Positions 1-9,352 of a DNA stretch of 64,000 nt are shown here, piece by piece. The position numbers were made by a program, and so were the translations under genes. The notes below the pieces were generated by a model that did not search any database, was not told where the DNA came from, and saw only the letters and a list, made by a program, of their open reading frames with translations. The DNA is taken from assembly GCF_010685995.1 (NCBI RefSeq), contig NZ_JAAGWK010000011.1:124001-188000 (forward strand), read 5' to 3'. Numbering within the stretch: position 1 is the first letter of the stretch; each line of letters opens with the position of its first letter. The DNA comes from Goekera deserti. Lineage in GTDB: Bacteria > Actinomycetota > Actinomycetes > Mycobacteriales > Geodermatophilaceae.

Positions 1-1036
1 TCGGGACAGGTGCACCCGAGGGGTCGAGGAGCTCGATCCGGGTGTTCGCGACGGGGCGTCCGATGGGCGGTTCCCCCTCGAGCTCGGGATCCAGCACAGC
101 CATGGTCGCGTAGCTGGTGTATTCCGTCGGCCCGTAGAGGTTCACCAGCTTGGCGATAGCGCTGCGCTCGTAGACCGTGCGGACGAGCCCAGCCCACACT
201 GCCTCGCCGCCGACGATCGCAGTGCGGACCGTAGGCGGAAGGCTGTCGTGGCGAAGAAGCTCGTCGATCACCGATGGAACGCTGTGCAGCAACCGCACAC
301 CCGTCGCCGACGACGCGGAGCCGATCGCGAGCGGACCGTCGCCCAGGACCGTCGTCCCGCCGACGGTGAGTGGCCCGAAGATCTCCAGAATCGAACAGTC
401 GAAGCAGATCGAGGTCGAGGCCAACACACGGCCCAGGTCATCACCGAATACCTGCGCCGCCCACAGCAGCATGTCGGTCGCCCCGGCGTGGGTGAGTTCC
501 ACCCCCTTGGGCCGGCCGGTCGAACCGGACGTGTACAGCACGTATGCCACGTCCTCGCTGATCGCACATCGACCGACGACCGGGACACGGGGTCGCAGGG
601 GCTCCCCTACGTGAAGGACCCGCCGACGGGGGTCGTCGAAGTCGCGATCCCCCACGACAGCAACCACATCGGCGTCATCCAGCATGAGTTGCAGGCGCTG
701 CTCGGGATAGGCGGGATCGAGGGGGACGTAAGCCGCGCCGCGGCCCATGATGCCGAGTAGCACGGCGACCAACTCGGGGCTGCGGCCCATCCGAACTGCG
801 ACCCGGTCGCCGGCCCGCACACCCGCCGTGGCGAGACGAGACGTCCAGCTGTCGGCAGCGCGCATCAGGGTCGAGTAGCTGATCGCCTGCCCGCCGTGCT
901 CGACGGCCACGGCGTCTGGCGACTCCGCCGCCCGGGCGCGAACCAGCGCCGGCACCGTGAGCTGCTGCCCGGCGATGGCCGAGATGGACGGGGCGCTACC
1001 GCCAACCGTGGCCTGCCGGGTGTGGGTGCGCCGCAC
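1..1036 (-). CDS. NRPS adenylation domain, N-terminal part of a protein cut by the left window edge
   Basis: This gene reads leftward off the edge, so only about 345 N-terminal residues are visible. They form an amino-acid adenylation domain that starts directly at the protein N-terminus with no condensation domain. Visible motifs are the A3 core YTSGSTGRPKG, the A5 core NLYGPTE and the start of the A6/A7 region (IGRPVANTR). By eye the specificity residues are D235, C236, L239, H278, I299, G301, L322, S330 and Y331; I cannot assign this code to a substrate. The chosen start is a GTG at 1036, because no other in-frame start lies before the A domain and the divergent gene begins close by. No good Shine-Dalgarno is visible. 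Downstream domains (carrier, release or others) are outside the window. It could belong to a second pathway rather than the bleomycin-like line. Confidence 0.85.
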   Translation of the reverse strand, partial: MRRTHTRQATVGGSAPSISAIAGQQLTVPALVRARAAESPDAVAVEHGGQAISYSTLMRAADSWTSRLATAGVRAGDRVAVRMGRSPELVAVLLGIMGRGAAYVPLDPAYPEQRLQLMLDDADVVAVVGDRDFDDPRRRVLHVGEPLRPRVPVVGRCAISEDVAYVLYTSGSTGRPKGVELTHAGATDMLLWAAQVFGDDLGRVLASTSICFDCSILEIFGPLTVGGTTVLGDGPLAIGSASSATGVRLLHSVPSVIDELLRHDSLPPTVRTAIVGGEAVWAGLVRTVYERSAIAKLVNLYGPTEYTSYATMAVLDPELEGEPPIGRPVANTRIELLDPSGAPVP

Positions 1037-1045
1037 GCCCGGATC

Positions 1046-3106
1046 ATGCCAGCAGAACGGTCGAACCTGGCGGCTCTTGACTGCTACGGTCCGCCGGTGG
1101 GAGCCGCCCGCTCGACGTCTCCGGCCCTTCCGTCACCGGCCGTCGCCGCTGTAGGGCCCTGGCGGCTGGAAGAGACACCCGACGGCGTGGCCCTGCGGCG
1201 CGACGACGCGCTGGACGTCGGCCTCGGCAGTGCCTCCCCTGACTGGTCCCCGATCGACTACGTACCTCCGCAGGGCACGGCTCGCCGTGTGGTTCTCCTC
1301 GGCGAGTCCACCGCCCGTGGTTGGCCCTTCGAAGCTGCGCTGTCGCCGACAGCCGTGCTGCAGCGGCACCTTGACGAGGTAGGTGACTACCAATGCGTCG
1401 ACCTGGCCAAGGTCGGCGCCAACGGTGAAGACCTGATCTCCGCCGCGCGCTGTCTCCCGACGCTGGACCCCGCTGTCATCGTGTCCTTCGCGGGCAACAA
1501 CTGGATGCTCTCGCCTCCGGCCGGTCCCGACGGCGCGATCGACGCAGACCCCGCACTGGCGGGGCACCTCGCGGACGCGCTGCGGACCGGGGGGTATGCC
1601 GGGATGCGCTCCGCCTTCATCCAGGCAGCCCTCCAGGACGCCCGCGAGTACCTCGACCTGCTCGTCCTGGCCCAGAAAGCCACCGGGGCGTCGGTGGTCA
1701 TCGCCATCCCCGAGTACGACCTGCAGGGCTTCGCGCCGCCGACAGACATCGAGACGCCGGTCTTGGCGGAGGCATCCATGCAAGGCTGGCACGAGCTGCG
1801 TCGAGCCGCCGAACGAGCGCTGGACGAGGACCGCGCCGGCGACGTGGCAGCGCTCGCCGGACGGATGATCGACCTGGACCAAGGCTGCAGCCCGGTGCCC
1901 GGCTGGCTGGCGGGCAGAGCCGCGATGAGGCTGCAGGACGGTCCGGCCGCGCGTCGGGCGTTGGAACAGTCGCGCGACGCTGTCGTCGGTCTGCTGGTCA
2001 GGAGCACGCCACGCGTCACGGTCGAGGTGCAGGACTTGCTACGGAGCGCCGCCGACGACCACGGCTTCACCTGTGTGGACATGCGATTGGTCCTCGCCGA
2101 TCCGGACCTCCCGGATCTTCCGGACCCGGCGTGCTTCCTGGACTTCTGTCACCTGACCGACGTGGGCATCGAGCGTGCCACGGCCGCCCTGGCCGGTGCC
2201 GTTCTGGGCGACGGCGTGCAGCCCACGCCCGGCTCTGGCCTCCCCATGGAAGTCCAAGCGTTCGGCCACGCTCGGGGGGCCGCGCAGCTCGCCCTCCAGG
2301 GACAGCCGGCCTACGTCGTCCGGGAGCACCTTCACGCCGCGCTCAGGGCGGATCCGGGAATCGGGGGCCTGCTGGACGACGTCCGCGATCTGCTCGCAGC
2401 GCCGCAGCCCGCCTGGACGCACCCCGCCTTCGCGCGATTGGCCGCTCGGCCTACCTTCGCCCGCTTCTTGCCGGTACTCGTCGGCTCGTCCGCGGAATGG
2501 CCCGATCTCTGGTTGCTGCGGTCATCCCTCGAGGATGTGTGCGGGAGGGGCCGCACCTCCGGATCACCGCTGCTGGAGCTCGATCTCCTGGCGCTGGCCG
2601 CGCCCGAGGGACACCTCCAAGCCAACTGGGCTCCCGCACGCGCGCACCTGGCGTCGTGTTGCACCGTCACCACCCTCCCCTTCGAGCCGGCCGCGCCCGC
2701 AGACCTGGACGTGGTGGTGTACCTGGAGGTGGAGTACCGGACGCCCCATGCCGCCGCGGGCGGCTCCGTCGGAGTGTGCGTCGATGGAGCCGCCGTGATC
2801 GAGCTGCCCGTGTCACGGCCGTGGGCTCGCCACCGGATGCTCCTTCCGGTGAGGAGGTGGAGTTCAGGCGTGCATGTCCTGGGCTTCCGCTGGCCGGTAT
2901 CGCAACCGGACCACGGTGCAGCGATCGAGGCAGATGCATCGGCCCTTGACCGCCGCCAGTTCCCGACCGTCTTCCCGGTGTACGGGGAGCTCTACGCGGC
3001 GCGGCTGACCACTGTTCCGGCCGGTGGAACGGAAGCTCAGTCGGCCGACGGTGCAGACGGCTGTCCTGGCGCGGACACACCCCCGTCGACGACGGTCCGC
3101 GCCTGA
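1046..3106 (+). CDS. SGNH/GDSL-like hydrolase family protein, large, with helical repeat-like and C-terminal beta regions
   Basis: The predicted protein has about 686 residues. It carries the block signatures of the SGNH hydrolase fold: a GEST nucleophile block (residues about 82-88, in place of GDSL), a conserved Gly block (GANGED), a GNN block near residue 150 (in place of GxND) and a CHLTDVG block near 367 that could supply the catalytic His. Residues about 255-310 look like helical TPR-type repeats. The last 130 residues look beta-rich and match nothing I recognise. No signal peptide is evident. The ATG at 1046 lies only 9 bp from the divergent A-domain start, so an in-frame GTG at 1097 is a credible alternative. 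The 3' end overlaps the convergent monooxygenase gene by 70 bp. The substrate is unknown; O-acyl or ester chemistry on a lipidic product is only an inference. Confidence 0.7.
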   Translation: MPAERSNLAALDCYGPPVGAARSTSPALPSPAVAAVGPWRLEETPDGVALRRDDALDVGLGSASPDWSPIDYVPPQGTARRVVLLGESTARGWPFEAALSPTAVLQRHLDEVGDYQCVDLAKVGANGEDLISAARCLPTLDPAVIVSFAGNNWMLSPPAGPDGAIDADPALAGHLADALRTGGYAGMRSAFIQAALQDAREYLDLLVLAQKATGASVVIAIPEYDLQGFAPPTDIETPVLAEASMQGWHELRRAAERALDEDRAGDVAALAGRMIDLDQGCSPVPGWLAGRAAMRLQDGPAARRALEQSRDAVVGLLVRSTPRVTVEVQDLLRSAADDHGFTCVDMRLVLADPDLPDLPDPACFLDFCHLTDVGIERATAALAGAVLGDGVQPTPGSGLPMEVQAFGHARGAAQLALQGQPAYVVREHLHAALRADPGIGGLLDDVRDLLAAPQPAWTHPAFARLAARPTFARFLPVLVGSSAEWPDLWLLRSSLEDVCGRGRTSGSPLLELDLLALAAPEGHLQANWAPARAHLASCCTVTTLPFEPAAPADLDVVVYLEVEYRTPHAAAGGSVGVCVDGAAVIELPVSRPWARHRMLLPVRRWSSGVHVLGFRWPVSQPDHGAAIEADASALDRRQFPTVFPVYGELYAARLTTVPAGGTEAQSADGADGCPGADTPPSTTVRA

Positions 3107-4137
3107 TCAGCGATGAACCCTGCGTCGTGCTGCACCCAGCCCAAGAGGGAGGACGCCGACGAGTACTGGTTCTCCAGGCCCACGAAGAACAAGCCCTCGA
3201 CCGGAGTGACTCCCCGGCGGTGTTCCGGCCGGCCCTCGTCGTCGGTCGCCGCGACGGGCAGCCAGGAGTAGTCAGATCGGTATCCGGTCGCCCAGACCAC
3301 CGCGTCCACCTGGAGATCCGTGCCGTCCTCGAAGGCCACCCGGTCCGCGGCGGCGCCCGTTGTCCGCGGGTGAAGTGTCAGGCCGGCGCGCCGTGCCGTC
3401 CCCTTGACGGTCTGCCCCACCAGTACGTCCCCGTCCCCCGCGAGCCACTTCGGCATTTTCTCCAGCGAGGCGCGTGTGAAGCCCAGCCGGTCCAGCCACC
3501 AGAAGATGTCCTTCCCGAGTACGCGCCGCGGCAGGGCCATCTGCTTCGAGCCGGCCGAGAGGTGGACCTCGTGCGTGGCCGCCAGCTCGGCCGCGACCTG
3601 CAGTCCGGAGTTCCCCGTGCCGACCACCAGGACCCGCCCGCTGGGCAGCTGCTGCGTGTTCCGGTAGTCGGAAGTGTGCAGCTGCCGCACGGACGGTGCG
3701 AGGCCGGCGGAAAACGCCGGTACCCGCGGCAGCTGGAACGCCCCCGTCGTTACCACGACGACAGCCGCGTCGACGACGCCGTGGTTGGTGTGCAGGACGA
3801 ACCGGCCACGCTTCTCGACCTTCTCCACCGACGTCGACAGGCGTACGGGGAGCGCGTTGGCCGACGCATAGTCCTGCAGGTACGCCGCCACCTCGGCGCT
3901 GCGCGGATAACCGTCCGGGTCTCCTGGGAAGGGTCGACCAGGAAGGCTGCTGAACCGGGTGGGGGTGAACAGCGTCAGTGAGTCCCAACGTCTCAGCCAC
4001 GAGCCGCCCACACAGTCGCCGCTCTCGAGGATGACGAAGGACAGTCCCTGGCGCTGGAGGTGGTGGCCGACGGCCAGCCCCGCCTGACCGGCACCGACCA
4101 CGACGACGTCCACGGCAGGCGCCTCACCGGCGGTCAT
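3037..4137 (-). CDS. FAD/NADPH-dependent flavin monooxygenase (FMO/CzcO-like)
   Basis: This 366-residue flavoprotein has an N-terminal FAD-binding Rossmann motif (GAGQAG, residues 15-20), a second nucleotide-binding motif (GTGNSG, about residue 170) and a late ATG-containing FAD motif (VWATGYRSDYSWL). This layout is typical of class B flavin monooxygenases and related CzcO-type oxidoreductases. It should use NADPH, FAD and O2 to hydroxylate or N-oxidise a small or carrier-bound substrate. The ATG start overlaps the stop of the upstream acyl-AMP ligase gene (ATGA), so the two are probably translated together as the end of a three-gene operon with the Cy-A-PCP protein. The 3' end overlaps the convergent hydrolase gene by 70 bp. 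The substrate cannot be read from sequence. Confidence 0.88.
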   Translation of the reverse strand: MTAGEAPAVDVVVVGAGQAGLAVGHHLQRQGLSFVILESGDCVGGSWLRRWDSLTLFTPTRFSSLPGRPFPGDPDGYPRSAEVAAYLQDYASANALPVRLSTSVEKVEKRGRFVLHTNHGVVDAAVVVVTTGAFQLPRVPAFSAGLAPSVRQLHTSDYRNTQQLPSGRVLVVGTGNSGLQVAAELAATHEVHLSAGSKQMALPRRVLGKDIFWWLDRLGFTRASLEKMPKWLAGDGDVLVGQTVKGTARRAGLTLHPRTTGAAADRVAFEDGTDLQVDAVVWATGYRSDYSWLPVAATDDEGRPEHRRGVTPVEGLFFVGLENQYSSASSLLGWVQHDAGFIADQARTVVDGGVSAPGQPSAPSAD

Positions 4138-5825
4138 GTCCGCGTCGCCGACGCGGTCACTGGCAGCTCAGAGGCTCTGTACCGCTGCCGACATCGATCC
4201 CGCTGCACCTTGCCCGAGGACGTCTTCGGTAGCGCACCGGACTGCACGATCAGTACCTCCTCGGGAGCATGCGACAGCTCCCTGGTCATGTCCACGAGCA
4301 GTTCCTGAGCAAGACGGCGTGCCTCGTCCGGCGCGAGCCGGGACTCCGCCACGACGACCATGCGCTCGCTCTCCGGCAGGCCGAACGCTACGACGTTTCC
4401 CCGCCGGACCCCCGCACGGCCGGCTGCGAGCTGCTCGTAGTCCTCCGGGTAGAGATTGCGTCCGCCGACGATGATCATGTCCTTTGATCGGCCACAGACC
4501 ACGAGGTCGTCGCCATCCATGAAGCCGAGGTCCCCGGTACGGAGCCAGCCCTGGTGCAGAACGTCCGCAGTTCCCTCGGGGTCTCGCCAGTAGGCGGACA
4601 TCGTCGAGGGGCTGTGGACATAGATCTCTCCTACCCGGCCGGGAGGAAGAGCGTCGTCGCCGTCCCTGATCTCGATCGTCGTTCCTGGTACCGGGGTGCC
4701 GCAGGCAACGAGCCGGCGGGAACCGGGCTCGCCGGGCTCCACCATCCGGACCGAACGGGCGGACTCCAGCTCGTCACGGCAGACCGACAGCTCGCGCATC
4801 CCCGTGTCCGGCCGCACGACGGTCGCCGCCAACGTGACCTCGGCCAGCCCGTACATCGGGCAGAGAGCCGCCCGGCTCATTCCATAGGCACCGGCAGCCT
4901 TGGCGAACGTGTCGAGGACTGCGGGATCGATGGGCTCGGCGCCGTTACCCGCGATGCGGAGCGCCGACAGGTCCAGGTCCCTGGGACGCCAGCGAAGGTC
5001 TTTGGCCGCCAGCGCGTACCCGGTGCTCGGTGACACGGTGACCGTCGCCCTGAAGCGGGAGACCGCGTCCATCCAGCAACCGGGGCGGCGGGCGAAGTCC
5101 TCGGTGGGGATCAGGACCAGATCGCCGGGGTGGGCTACTGCGACGACCATGATGATCAGACCCATGTCATGGAAGAGCGGCAACCACGACGCCCCTCGGT
5201 CGGCGGGTGAGAGCGCGAGCGCATCACTGAGGGCCGACACGTTGGACAGCAGCTGCCCATGCGTGAGTGCGACCGCACGCGACCGCGCCGTCGTGCCGGA
5301 GGTGAACTGCAGGACCGCCAGATCGGCCTCGGTGACCGCCTCGACGGCCTCCGGCCCCTCCCCGATGTCCAGCTCAGCCAGCGTCTGCACTCGAACATCG
5401 CCGAACGAGGACGGCAACATGTCGGCGAACTCGTCTGCGACCACGAGGACCGACGCCCCCGCCTGCTCGAGCCGCTGGGTCAGTTCGGTGGCGTAGCCGT
5501 CCAGTTCGGACAGCCGGGTCGGCAGGGACAGCACGACGACGACACCGCCGCCGGCCCACACCCCCCAGATCGCTACCAGCAACTCCGCCGACGTCGGGGC
5601 CAGGAGGCAGACGCGGTCCCCCCGTTGCATCCCTTGCTGCCTGAGAGCCGCTGCAGCCCCCGCTGCCTTGCGCGACAGCTCCGCAAAGGACAGGCGTCGA
5701 TCGGCCTCCCCCTGTCGGAGAACCGTGTAGCCGCGGTCGGACGCAGCAGCACGCCGCAGCAGCGCCGGGAGCGTCGATGAACCGAAGCGGAGTGCTGGCG
5801 GAGCGAACAGCGACTGCGCGGTCAC
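4134..5825 (-). CDS. Fatty-acyl-AMP ligase (FAAL), free-standing
   Basis: This is an ANL-superfamily enzyme of 563 residues. It has the adenylation core TSGTT, the FAAL-typical WLPLFHDMGL motif, MYGLAE, GDLGF and a C-terminal lysine motif (KTSSGKVQR). The family activates fatty acids as acyl-adenylates and hands them to carrier proteins rather than to CoA. The start is a GTG at 5825 that overlaps the stop of the upstream NRPS gene (GTGA); an open frame extends upstream but lies inside that NRPS. The next gene (flavin monooxygenase) starts within its stop codon. Its acceptor carrier could be the discrete ACP at 15579-15953 or the unusual N-terminus of the adjacent Cy-A-PCP protein, although the latter lacks a phosphopantetheine serine. 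This is the second acyl-AMP ligase of the window; the other is fused at 50393-58579. Confidence 0.92.
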   Translation of the reverse strand: MTAQSLFAPPALRFGSSTLPALLRRAAASDRGYTVLRQGEADRRLSFAELSRKAAGAAAALRQQGMQRGDRVCLLAPTSAELLVAIWGVWAGGGVVVVLSLPTRLSELDGYATELTQRLEQAGASVLVVADEFADMLPSSFGDVRVQTLAELDIGEGPEAVEAVTEADLAVLQFTSGTTARSRAVALTHGQLLSNVSALSDALALSPADRGASWLPLFHDMGLIIMVVAVAHPGDLVLIPTEDFARRPGCWMDAVSRFRATVTVSPSTGYALAAKDLRWRPRDLDLSALRIAGNGAEPIDPAVLDTFAKAAGAYGMSRAALCPMYGLAEVTLAATVVRPDTGMRELSVCRDELESARSVRMVEPGEPGSRRLVACGTPVPGTTIEIRDGDDALPPGRVGEIYVHSPSTMSAYWRDPEGTADVLHQGWLRTGDLGFMDGDDLVVCGRSKDMIIVGGRNLYPEDYEQLAAGRAGVRRGNVVAFGLPESERMVVVAESRLAPDEARRLAQELLVDMTRELSHAPEEVLIVQSGALPKTSSGKVQRDRCRQRYRASELPVTASATRT

Positions 5826-8800
5826 ATCGCTCCCGTCATGTCCGGACCGACCTGAGAGGCCACGGCGAGCAGCGCGGCCGAGGGGTTGGCCAACACGTCT
5901 GCGGCACACAGCCGGATGCCAACGTCCTCGGCCCGCGCGACGAGCTGGACGGCGACGAGCGAGTTGGCGCCCAGCGTGTAGATGTCGTCATTGAGCCCGA
6001 CCGGACGTTCGAGCAGTTCCTCCAGGATGGAGGCGAGGACGGGAGCAACCGGCGAGTCGAACGCCGGCGGAGCCACCTCGGCAACCGCCTCCGGCCCGGG
6101 ACGATCGAGGGCCGCGCGGTCGACCTTTCCGTTCGGCGTGAGCGGCAACTCGTCCAGCACGGCGATGTGCGAGGGCACGGCGTAGGCCGGGATCCGCTGG
6201 GCTATGAAGTCCTGGAGGGCGGCCGGGGTGATCGACTTGTCGTGCAACACCACGTGCGCACCCAGGGAACGCCCCGTGGCCATATCACCGTGCGCTGACG
6301 CGACGGCCGAACGCACCGCCGGGTGCGCTTCCAGCGCGGTCTCGATCTCGCCCAGCTCGATCCGGTGGCCGTTGATCTTCACCTGTGCGTCCTCGCGCCC
6401 GAGGAACTCCAGGTCCCCAGAGGGCAGGTACCGGGCCAGGTCGCCGGTCCGGTACAGCCGCTCTCCCGTTCCGGGGTGTGTCAGGAACGCCGCGTCCGTG
6501 CGCTCGGGGTCCCGCCAGTACCCACGGGCCAGGCCCTCCCCCGCGATGTAGAGGTCACCCGCCACGAGATCGGGACGGAACTCGAGACGGTCGTCGAGGA
6601 CGTGCAGACGCTGATTGGTGAGGGGCCTGCCGTACGGGACGCTGCGTCGCCCCGCGTCCTCCTCCGTCACGGGATGGAAGACCGACCAGATCGCTGCTTC
6701 GGTAGCACCGCCCAGGCTGATGACCCGCGCTGACGGGAATGCCTCACGCACCCGGCCGGGCAGACCGACCGGGATCCAGTCGCCGCTGAGCATGACCAGT
6801 CGCAGGGACCCCCCCGCGCCGGATGTCTCGGGTCGGTGCGGATGGTCGAGGAGCACCTGCATCAACGCGGGTACGGAGTTCCAGACGGTGACGCTTCGAC
6901 TGTCGAGCAGCTTCCACCAGTGCGCCACGTCGGGTCCGGTGCCTGCGTCCGGCAGCACGATGGCAGCCCCGGCGGCGAGTGTGCCGAAGATGTCCTGCAC
7001 GGACAGGTCGAAGTTCAGCGATGACAAGGCCAGGACGCGATCGTCCACGCCGATATCGAACCGGCCGATGATGTCGAGGACGGTGTTGGCCGCGCTGCGG
7101 TGCTCGATCATCACGCCCTTGGGGACGCCGGTCGAGCCGGAGGTGAAGATGACGTAGGCGAGGTCGTCCGGCGCCACCCGCACGTTGGGCCGTTCCTCTG
7201 GACCGCGGTCCTCGTATCGGACGACGAGCCGCTCGCCTGCCTGGGGCCAGGCGACGCGATCCCGGACTTCCGGCTGCACGAGCGTCACGTTGACGAGGCC
7301 CCGCTCGAGCAAGTGCTCCAGCCGCATGGCTGGCAGCTCAGGATCGAGCGGAAGGTACGCGGCACCGGCCCGGAGCACTCCTAGTACGGCCGCGATCTGC
7401 TCCCAGCCGCGGTCCATGCAGACTCCGACGAGCTCCCCGCGGGAAACTCCGCGCCGCATGAGCGCAGCCGCGACGACGTCGGCCTGCCGGTCGAGCTCGG
7501 CATAGCTGAGGTTCCTTCGGTCGCTCAGGACCGCCGGCGCATCGGGGCGGGCGGCCACCTGTGCCGCGAAAGGGTCGTGCAGGAGGCCCTGGGGGACCGG
7601 AGCGGCGGTCGCATTCACCGACTCCCGGCGACCCGCCTGGTCCGTCGGGAGCAGCGTGGACAGCTCGCCCGACCACAGGTCCTGGTCGACCACGGCCCGC
7701 TCCAGGAGGTCCTGATAGGCCGCGAACATGGCCTCGACGACGCCGGGGGCGAACGCCTCCTCGACGTTGACCCAGGTGATCATTAGGTCGCCGTCCACCT
7801 CGAGCATCTGGTTCTCCAGCAGCAGCTGCGGCATCCCCCAGACGACGTACGGATCGGCCTCGAGCCACTCCGGTCGCGGCAGCCCTCCTTCGCCGCCCTG
7901 CGGAAGGACGCTGGTGAAGATCACCGGCATCGTGGCGCGCGTACGGCCGCGACTGGCGGCCAGCGCACGGAGGACGTCGAGCCCACCGAACTGACGATGC
8001 TCCATGTCCCGGGAGAACTGACGCTGCACGGCCCTGGCGCGTTCGCGGAAGCTGGTCTCCGCCGTCAGGTCGACCTCGAGCATGGTCGGTCGCGCGAACG
8101 GCCCGAGCACCCTCGGCAGGTCGGTGTGCGCCGGTGGCCGACCACCGGCCACGCTGACGGTGAAGCGGCGGTGCCTGCTCCACGCGGCCAGCACCTCGGT
8201 GTAGGCCGCGCACAGGAGCATCGAGGGCGTCAGCCCTTCGGCGGCCGCCCGCTCCTTCAACACCGCCCACCGGTCCTGGGGCAGCCGGGCACTTCGAGCG
8301 GCGAAGGTCGGCCTGGCCACCTCGTCGAGGGAAGTGACCAAGGGCAGTTCCGGGGCGGGAGGAAGGGAGGGAAGTCGGTCCACCCAGTAGGCCTTCGCCG
8401 CCTCGAAGGCGGCCGATTCGCGAACCTCGCCCGTCCAGCGGACGTAGTCGCGGAAGGTTAACTCCAGCGGCGGGAGGACCGTGGCGGGGTCGTCGTAGAC
8501 CTGGAACCACTCCGCCAGCAGCAGCTGGACGCTCCAGGCGTCGAGCTTGACCATGTCGACGCTCATCATCAGGCAGGCGTGCGCGTCGTCCAGCTGCAGG
8601 AGCTGGATCTCGAAGGGTTCCGGGAGCTCGGGGCGGGTCCGTCTGCCGGTCAGTCGCCGGCGCGCGGCGGCTACCGCCGTCGCACGGGCCTCCACGTCGA
8701 GGTGCCGGAGATCCGTGACGTCGATCCGCGGCACGTCGATCGCGGGCAGGACTTGCTGGGTCCCGGCGCGGCTGACCACTGAACGCAGCATGTCGTGCCG

Positions 8801-9352
8801 CGTCACCACGAGCTCGAGGGCCCGTTCGGCCCGCTGCACGTCGAAGTCGCGCACCCTGAGCTCGACGTAGAGCAGGGCGGAGACGTCCCCGAGTTCGAAC
8901 ATGGGGTCTCGACCGATCCAATATGCCTGCTGGATGTCCGAGAGTGGGAACGACTCCTGCCGGGAGCCAGGATCGGGCAGGAGCGGCGGAACCAACGGAC
9001 CGCCCCGCCGAACCCCGCCGGCCGCCAGCTCTACCAGCAGCCGCTCGGCGAGGGAACGGGGGCTGAGTCCGTCCAGGAGCAACGACTCGATCGGCACCGT
9101 CACGCCCAGCCAGCCGTCCAGAGCGACGTTCATCTCCGCCGCGATGGCCGACTCGAGCATCAGCGGGTGGTCCGGATGCGGCAGCGCGTCCTCGTCCTCA
9201 TCCGAGTCGTCGTCCCCGGCCAGGAAGTCGTAGAAGGCACAAAGCGCGTCCGTCAGCCGATCCGCGCGTTCGTCGGCCGGGAGATCCAGAAGTTGCACGG
9301 CGCCGAGGTCGCGCACCGCTGCCGGAAGGCCATCCATGAATGCGGTCGTCAT
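5822..9352 (-). CDS. NRPS module Cy-A(Cys)-PCP with a degenerate N-terminal carrier-like region
   Basis: This is a one-module NRPS of 1176 residues. Residues 1-110 hold an acidic run (DDDSDEDED, 47-55) and a segment resembling the second half of a carrier protein without the active serine. A heterocyclization domain follows (PLSDIQQAYW near 137; DMVKLD, the Cy-type DxxxxD motif, near 263). The A domain (about 590-1090) has FTSGSTGVPKG and GGATEAAIW, and the PCP serine is near 1130 (LGANSL). By eye the code is D-L-Q-N-M-S-L-I-W, close to the cysteine codes DLYNLSLIW/DLWNLSLIW, with Gln at the usual Tyr/Trp239. The expected product is a thiazoline on an upstream acyl group. The start ATG at 9352 has GGGGAG five bases upstream; the longer open frame would run into the divergent acyl-CoA dehydrogenase. 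One TTA codon lies at 8459-8461. It is coupled to the FAAL gene. Confidence 0.9.
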   Translation of the reverse strand: MTTAFMDGLPAAVRDLGAVQLLDLPADERADRLTDALCAFYDFLAGDDDSDEDEDALPHPDHPLMLESAIAAEMNVALDGWLGVTVPIESLLLDGLSPRSLAERLLVELAAGGVRRGGPLVPPLLPDPGSRQESFPLSDIQQAYWIGRDPMFELGDVSALLYVELRVRDFDVQRAERALELVVTRHDMLRSVVSRAGTQQVLPAIDVPRIDVTDLRHLDVEARATAVAAARRRLTGRRTRPELPEPFEIQLLQLDDAHACLMMSVDMVKLDAWSVQLLLAEWFQVYDDPATVLPPLELTFRDYVRWTGEVRESAAFEAAKAYWVDRLPSLPPAPELPLVTSLDEVARPTFAARSARLPQDRWAVLKERAAAEGLTPSMLLCAAYTEVLAAWSRHRRFTVSVAGGRPPAHTDLPRVLGPFARPTMLEVDLTAETSFRERARAVQRQFSRDMEHRQFGGLDVLRALAASRGRTRATMPVIFTSVLPQGGEGGLPRPEWLEADPYVVWGMPQLLLENQMLEVDGDLMITWVNVEEAFAPGVVEAMFAAYQDLLERAVVDQDLWSGELSTLLPTDQAGRRESVNATAAPVPQGLLHDPFAAQVAARPDAPAVLSDRRNLSYAELDRQADVVAAALMRRGVSRGELVGVCMDRGWEQIAAVLGVLRAGAAYLPLDPELPAMRLEHLLERGLVNVTLVQPEVRDRVAWPQAGERLVVRYEDRGPEERPNVRVAPDDLAYVIFTSGSTGVPKGVMIEHRSAANTVLDIIGRFDIGVDDRVLALSSLNFDLSVQDIFGTLAAGAAIVLPDAGTGPDVAHWWKLLDSRSVTVWNSVPALMQVLLDHPHRPETSGAGGSLRLVMLSGDWIPVGLPGRVREAFPSARVISLGGATEAAIWSVFHPVTEEDAGRRSVPYGRPLTNQRLHVLDDRLEFRPDLVAGDLYIAGEGLARGYWRDPERTDAAFLTHPGTGERLYRTGDLARYLPSGDLEFLGREDAQVKINGHRIELGEIETALEAHPAVRSAVASAHGDMATGRSLGAHVVLHDKSITPAALQDFIAQRIPAYAVPSHIAVLDELPLTPNGKVDRAALDRPGPEAVAEVAPPAFDSPVAPVLASILEELLERPVGLNDDIYTLGANSLVAVQLVARAEDVGIRLCAADVLANPSAALLAVASQVGPDMTGAM

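Noticed and set aside
7338-8921. Minus-strand 527-codon frame inside the Cy-A-PCP gene
   Set aside because: Different frame from the Cy and A motifs; composition typical of a shadow frame.
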